From Candidatus Coatesiibacteriota bacterium (lineage in GTDB: Bacteria; RBG-13-66-14), in contig DAOVLG010000001.1 of NCBI GenBank assembly GCA_030631385.1, forward strand, positions 1-24,076: DNA of 24,076 nt, given 5' to 3'. Under the pieces are notes generated by a model. It did not search any database, was not told the DNA's origin, and saw nothing but the letters and a program-made list of their open reading frames with translations. Within the stretch, counting starts at the first letter, position 1. Each line of letters opens with the position of its first letter. Position numbers and translations under genes: made by a program. Positions 21,329 through 24,076 of the stretch are shown here, piece after piece.

Positions 21329-21757
21329 CTAGTCCCAACTGATAGAGACTATCAGCCCGGCATCCTCGGTATACAGCCGGATCGAGTACGCGTGGGGGAT
21401 TATCCAGAGCTGGTAACCGTCAACGCTTACCGCCGATGGTGTGCCCCAGGTGTTGCTCAGGCGCTCCCGCCAGGTGTCCAGCTCATCTTCCACGGTAGCC
21501 GAATCCGCCTCGAGGGAGTACTCGGCGAATGACGGTTCGCCCGCGGCGGTGAAACGGTACTCGAGCCTCTCGTTGCCGCGGACGCCGATGATCAGGTCGT
21601 CGGACGATTCCTGTAAGCCGTACCCCGCGCCTTTCATGACCTCTACCACTACGTCGGCGTCAGCGCCGAACTCAATCCCTTCAAGGAATGGGTCCGACGG
21701 TTCGACGCCGGTTGCGTAAGCGGCGACGGCTATTAGCAGTAACGGGAGTGCCTTCAT
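21329..21757 (-). CDS. Secreted paralogue array, member 5
   Basis: A 142-residue exported protein. The ATG at 21757 has AAGGAG six bases upstream and gives a signal peptide (KALPLLLIAVAAYATG); upstream in-frame starts have none. The mature part begins PSDPFLEGIEFGADADVVVE, then GYGLQESSDDLIIGVRGNER, LEYRFTAAGEPSF, the helix VEDELDTWRERLSNTWGTP, GYQLWIIP and the last strand GLIVSISWD. It shares the DPFLxGxxxG start with member 3. It sits upstream of the mini-paralogue. Confidence 0.78.
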   Translation of the reverse strand: MKALPLLLIAVAAYATGVEPSDPFLEGIEFGADADVVVEVMKGAGYGLQESSDDLIIGVRGNERLEYRFTAAGEPSFAEYSLEADSATVEDELDTWRERLSNTWGTPSAVSVDGYQLWIIPHAYSIRLYTEDAGLIVSISWD

Positions 21758-21839
21758 GACAAGCTCCTTTTTTCGTATGGCGAGACGTTTGAACAGGTAC
21801 TGTTTTCGACCCCGAAACACACTTACCCATTCTTGGGTC

Positions 21840-21857
21840 AAGGGGTTGAAACCCCTT
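21840..21857. repeat. CAAGGGGTT...AACCCCTTG palindrome, copy 3
   Basis: AAGGGGTT GA AACCCCTT, an 8-base stem with T run on one side, between array members 5 and 6. It could attenuate transcription along the array. Confidence 0.6.
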
Positions 21858-21922
21858 TTCTATCATGTGGTTGTGGACCTGTAGCCCCCGTGAGGTCGGG
21901 CGAATAAATCTGCCATAAGGGC

Positions 21923-21938
21923 ATTTTTCAAAGGTCTC
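21923..21938. repeat. GAGACCTTTGAAAAAT word, copy 2 (inverted)
   Basis: Exact reverse complement of 16975-16990, inside the gap between array members 5 and 6. Confidence 0.5.
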
Positions 21939-21968
21939 ATGGCTTAAAATGATGACACCGTAGGTTCG

Positions 21969-22505
21969 TCAGTCGTTTTCCGGCTCGCGCAGGGGAACGA
22001 GGTTGACCGAGACGGTCAGGCGGGTGTCCCACATCGGTTCCAAGAGGAGTTCGATCCGGCTTGAGTCCCGCTCGGGCCAGGTATGGCTCCACCCGGCTTC
22101 GGAGGTTTCGGTTACACCCGGCCCGATGAGGTAATCGAAAGCCTCAACCAATCTGTTGAATTCCTCCTTCCAGCGCTCGACGTCCGCCCCGTACTCAAGC
22201 CAAGGGATATAGGTGTATTCCACTGTAACGATGTCTTGGTGGAGTTCGGTGGCCGTTGAACCGCCTGGACTAAATCTGAGCGTCAGATGCTCTTCACCGT
22301 TTTTCGCCGTTCGCTCTGCGGTCACGCACAACTCCGCGTCCTCTGTAACCCGCCAGTCCTGCGCCAACAGGCTTTCGGTTACCTGCTCGGTATTCGTGGC
22401 GACCACAGGGGTGTTCAAGAAAGGCTCGACGTAGTCCAAAATACTCGCGTCGGCCAGGCAGAGGACTGGCAGGATCAGGAAAAGGATACCGGCTCTATTC
22501 ATCAT
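21969..22505 (-). CDS. Secreted paralogue array, member 6 (first gene)
   Basis: A 178-residue exported protein. The signal peptide is MMNRAGILFLILPVLCLADA. The mature part has YVEPFLNTP, DWRVTEDAELCVTAER, EEHLTLRFSPGG, an acidic W/Y helix (IPWLEYGADVERWKEEFNRL), GPG, a Trp-containing WSHTWPERD strand and LTVSVNLVPL. The family layout is kept although identity is low. AAGGCGG precedes the start; a strong promoter lies 31 bases upstream, making it the first gene of the array. Confidence 0.78.
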   Translation of the reverse strand: MMNRAGILFLILPVLCLADASILDYVEPFLNTPVVATNTEQVTESLLAQDWRVTEDAELCVTAERTAKNGEEHLTLRFSPGGSTATELHQDIVTVEYTYIPWLEYGADVERWKEEFNRLVEAFDYLIGPGVTETSEAGWSHTWPERDSSRIELLLEPMWDTRLTVSVNLVPLREPEND

Positions 22506-22535
22506 AGACCGCCTTGATGGGTGTCAAATTAGGAA

Positions 22536-22564
22536 ATTATAGTCCAACCGGGGTCGGGCTTCAA
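22536..22564 (-). promoter_or_regulatory. Promoter of the secreted paralogue array
   Basis: Minus strand: -35 TTGAAG (22559-22564), 17-base spacer, perfect -10 TATAAT (22536-22541). Transcription starts near 22529, about 24 bases before the first ATG. Confidence 0.75.
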
Positions 22565-22592
22565 ATCGGTTAGGCATTTACAGGCCAGATTT

Positions 22593-24076
22593 TTATTCCG
22601 CAAGTAATTCCTCCAAGGCGTGTCGTATACCTGGTGCGTCCAGGCCCAGCTCGGCGCGCAGCTCCGCCTGGGTGCCGTGGGTGATGAAGCGGTCCGGGAT
22701 GCCCAGGCGGCGAACCTTTATCTCACCCGCATCCAGCAGCCCCCGGTCGGTTAAGAGTTCCACCACCGCCGATCCGAAGCCGCCTTGCAGCGTGTTCTCC
22801 TCCACGGTTAGGACGCGGCCCGTTTTTTTCGCCCATTCCACGATCAGCTCTTCGTCCAGCGGTTTGAGCCAACGGGCGTTGATTACCGCGATTTCCTTCC
22901 CCTGCTTACTCAGCTCTTCCGCCGCCTCCAGCGAGGGGGTCACGGTGCTGCCGATGGCCACGATGACTGCGTTGGGGCCCTCCCGGCGGAGCTCCCCTTT
23001 CCCGATGGGAATCTCGTGGAGCGGTTTCGTGTGGTCAACGCCGGACCCCTTTCCCCGGGGGTAGCGAACGGCGAAGGGACCGTCGTGTTTGTAACCGGTG
23101 TAGAGGAGATGCCGCAGCTCGTCCTCGTCTGCCGGCGCGCAGACGATCAGGTTGGGGGCGCTGCGCAGGTAGGTGAGATCGAGGGTTCCGTGGTGGGTCG
23201 GTCCGTCGGCGCCCACCAACCCACCCCGGTCAATGGCGAAGAGCACCGGCAGCTCCATCAGGCAGATGTCAATGACCAACTGGTCGTAGGCCCGCTGGAG
23301 GAAGGTGGAGTAGACGGCCACCACCGGCTTCATCCCCGTGATGGCCAGCCCCCCGGCCAGGCTCACCGCGTGCTGCTCGGCGATCCCCACGTCAATGAAC
23401 TGATCCGGCAGGGCGTCGGCCAGGATAGAAAGACCCGTGCCGTCGGGCATGGCGGCGGTGATCCCGACGACCTTGGGATCCCTGGCCGCCAGTTCGGTGA
23501 CGGTGCAGCCGAAGATTTCCGTGTAGGTAGGCACCGGCCCGCTCACCTGACAAACGCCGGTCTTCAGGTCGAACCTGCCCAGACCGTGGAACCTGGTGGC
23601 GTCGTTTTCCGCCGGCTCGTAGCCCTTCCCCTTCTTGGTGATCACGTGGAGAAAAACCGGTTGCTTCAGGTCCCGCACGGTCTTCAAGGTTCCGATCAGC
23701 TTGGGCAGGTCGTGGCCGTCAATGGGACCGAAGTATAAAAAGCCCATCTCCTCGAAGATCATCCCGGGCGTAACTATGTTCTTCAGCCCTTCCTCGATCT
23801 TGCGCGCCAGGGAGAAGATGCCCATGCCGATGCCGGGGATCTTCTTCACGATCTGCTGGACCTGCTTGCGCAAGGAGAGGTAGCTCCGGGTGGTGATCAT
23901 CCGGTTGAGGTAATTCGACAGGGCACCCACGCTCTTGGAGATGCTCATCCGGTTGTCGTTTAAGACAACCAGGAAGGGCATCTCGCAACGTCCGGCGTGG
24001 TTGAGGGCCTCGAAGGCCATACCGCCGGTCAGGGAGCCGTCGCCCACCACGGCGCAGACGCGATGATCCTCCTGCC
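22593..24076 (-). CDS. dxs: 1-deoxy-D-xylulose-5-phosphate synthase, C-terminal part
   Basis: The frame enters from the window end at 24076 and gives about 494 residues; the first ~130 or so are missing. It condenses pyruvate and glyceraldehyde 3-phosphate with thiamine diphosphate, the first step of the MEP isoprenoid pathway. The sequence shows the cofactor motif GDGSLTGGMAFEALNHAG with its LNDN partner, then DVGIAEQHAVSLAGGLA with the catalytic Glu. It also has DRGGLVGADGPTHHG with the catalytic His region, the RYPRGKG motif and a transketolase C-terminal domain. The C-terminus is complete. The next gene downstream starts 87 bases later from its own promoter, so dxs is a separate unit. Confidence 0.97.
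   Translation of the reverse strand, partial: QEDHRVCAVVGDGSLTGGMAFEALNHAGRCEMPFLVVLNDNRMSISKSVGALSNYLNRMITTRSYLSLRKQVQQIVKKIPGIGMGIFSLARKIEEGLKNIVTPGMIFEEMGFLYFGPIDGHDLPKLIGTLKTVRDLKQPVFLHVITKKGKGYEPAENDATRFHGLGRFDLKTGVCQVSGPVPTYTEIFGCTVTELAARDPKVVGITAAMPDGTGLSILADALPDQFIDVGIAEQHAVSLAGGLAITGMKPVVAVYSTFLQRAYDQLVIDICLMELPVLFAIDRGGLVGADGPTHHGTLDLTYLRSAPNLIVCAPADEDELRHLLYTGYKHDGPFAVRYPRGKGSGVDHTKPLHEIPIGKGELRREGPNAVIVAIGSTVTPSLEAAEELSKQGKEIAVINARWLKPLDEELIVEWAKKTGRVLTVEENTLQGGFGSAVVELLTDRGLLDAGEIKVRRLGIPDRFITHGTQAELRAELGLDAPGIRHALEELLAE

Overview
The window is about 24 kb of GC-rich bacterial DNA. No rRNA, tRNA, CRISPR array, phage or complete insertion sequence was found. The organism is Gram-negative: the window has the start of a TonB-dependent outer-membrane receptor, a lipoprotein metal-binding protein and several Sec-exported proteins. 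Housekeeping genes (aspS, ruvX, csp, dxs, rfbB) are scattered without the usual neighbours of model organisms. GTG and TTG starts are common, and intergenic gaps carry several families of palindromic repeats. This pattern fits an uncultured candidate-phylum lineage; the exact phylum cannot be read from the sequence.

Layout. 1-409 (-) is the 5' end of a TonB-dependent receptor with a promoter and a long leader. 736-2520 (+) is aspS. 2730-4469 (+) is a ferredoxin / radical SAM locus, interrupted by a small antitoxin-like gene, a MITE-like element and the 3' remnant of a second ferredoxin. 4470-5063 is a repeat-filled gap. 5064-6769 (-) holds a site-2-type membrane protease and ruvX. 6951-7882 (+) holds a cold-shock protein and two overlapping unknown genes. 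7939-10865 (-) is a complete zinc uptake operon, zur-znuA-znuC-znuB, whose promoter contains a palindromic operator between its -35 and -10 boxes. 11062-16713 (+) is a two-gene operon for large envelope proteins: a membrane-anchored beta-propeller/DUF3160-like protein and a secreted HEAT-repeat/SH3 protein. 16714-17138 holds a terminator, a second MITE-like element and more repeats.

17139-18140 (-) is rfbB (dTDP-glucose 4,6-dehydratase). 18141-19289 is a scrambled zone: an AT-rich island encoding a membrane-anchored unknown protein, flanked by the first codons of a broken nucleotide-sugar epimerase and of a broken GNAT acetyltransferase. 19290-22505 (-) is a tandem array of seven small, mostly secreted, very divergent related genes with no recognised family, transcribed from a good promoter just upstream. 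Some members are truncated or internally deleted. 22593-24076 (-) is the 3' part of dxs, cut by the window end.

The best candidates for something undescribed are the tandem secreted-protein array, the DUF3160-like/HEAT-SH3 envelope pair and the AT-rich island. The other notable theme is genome erosion: truncated genes next to short repeats with terminal inverted repeats.
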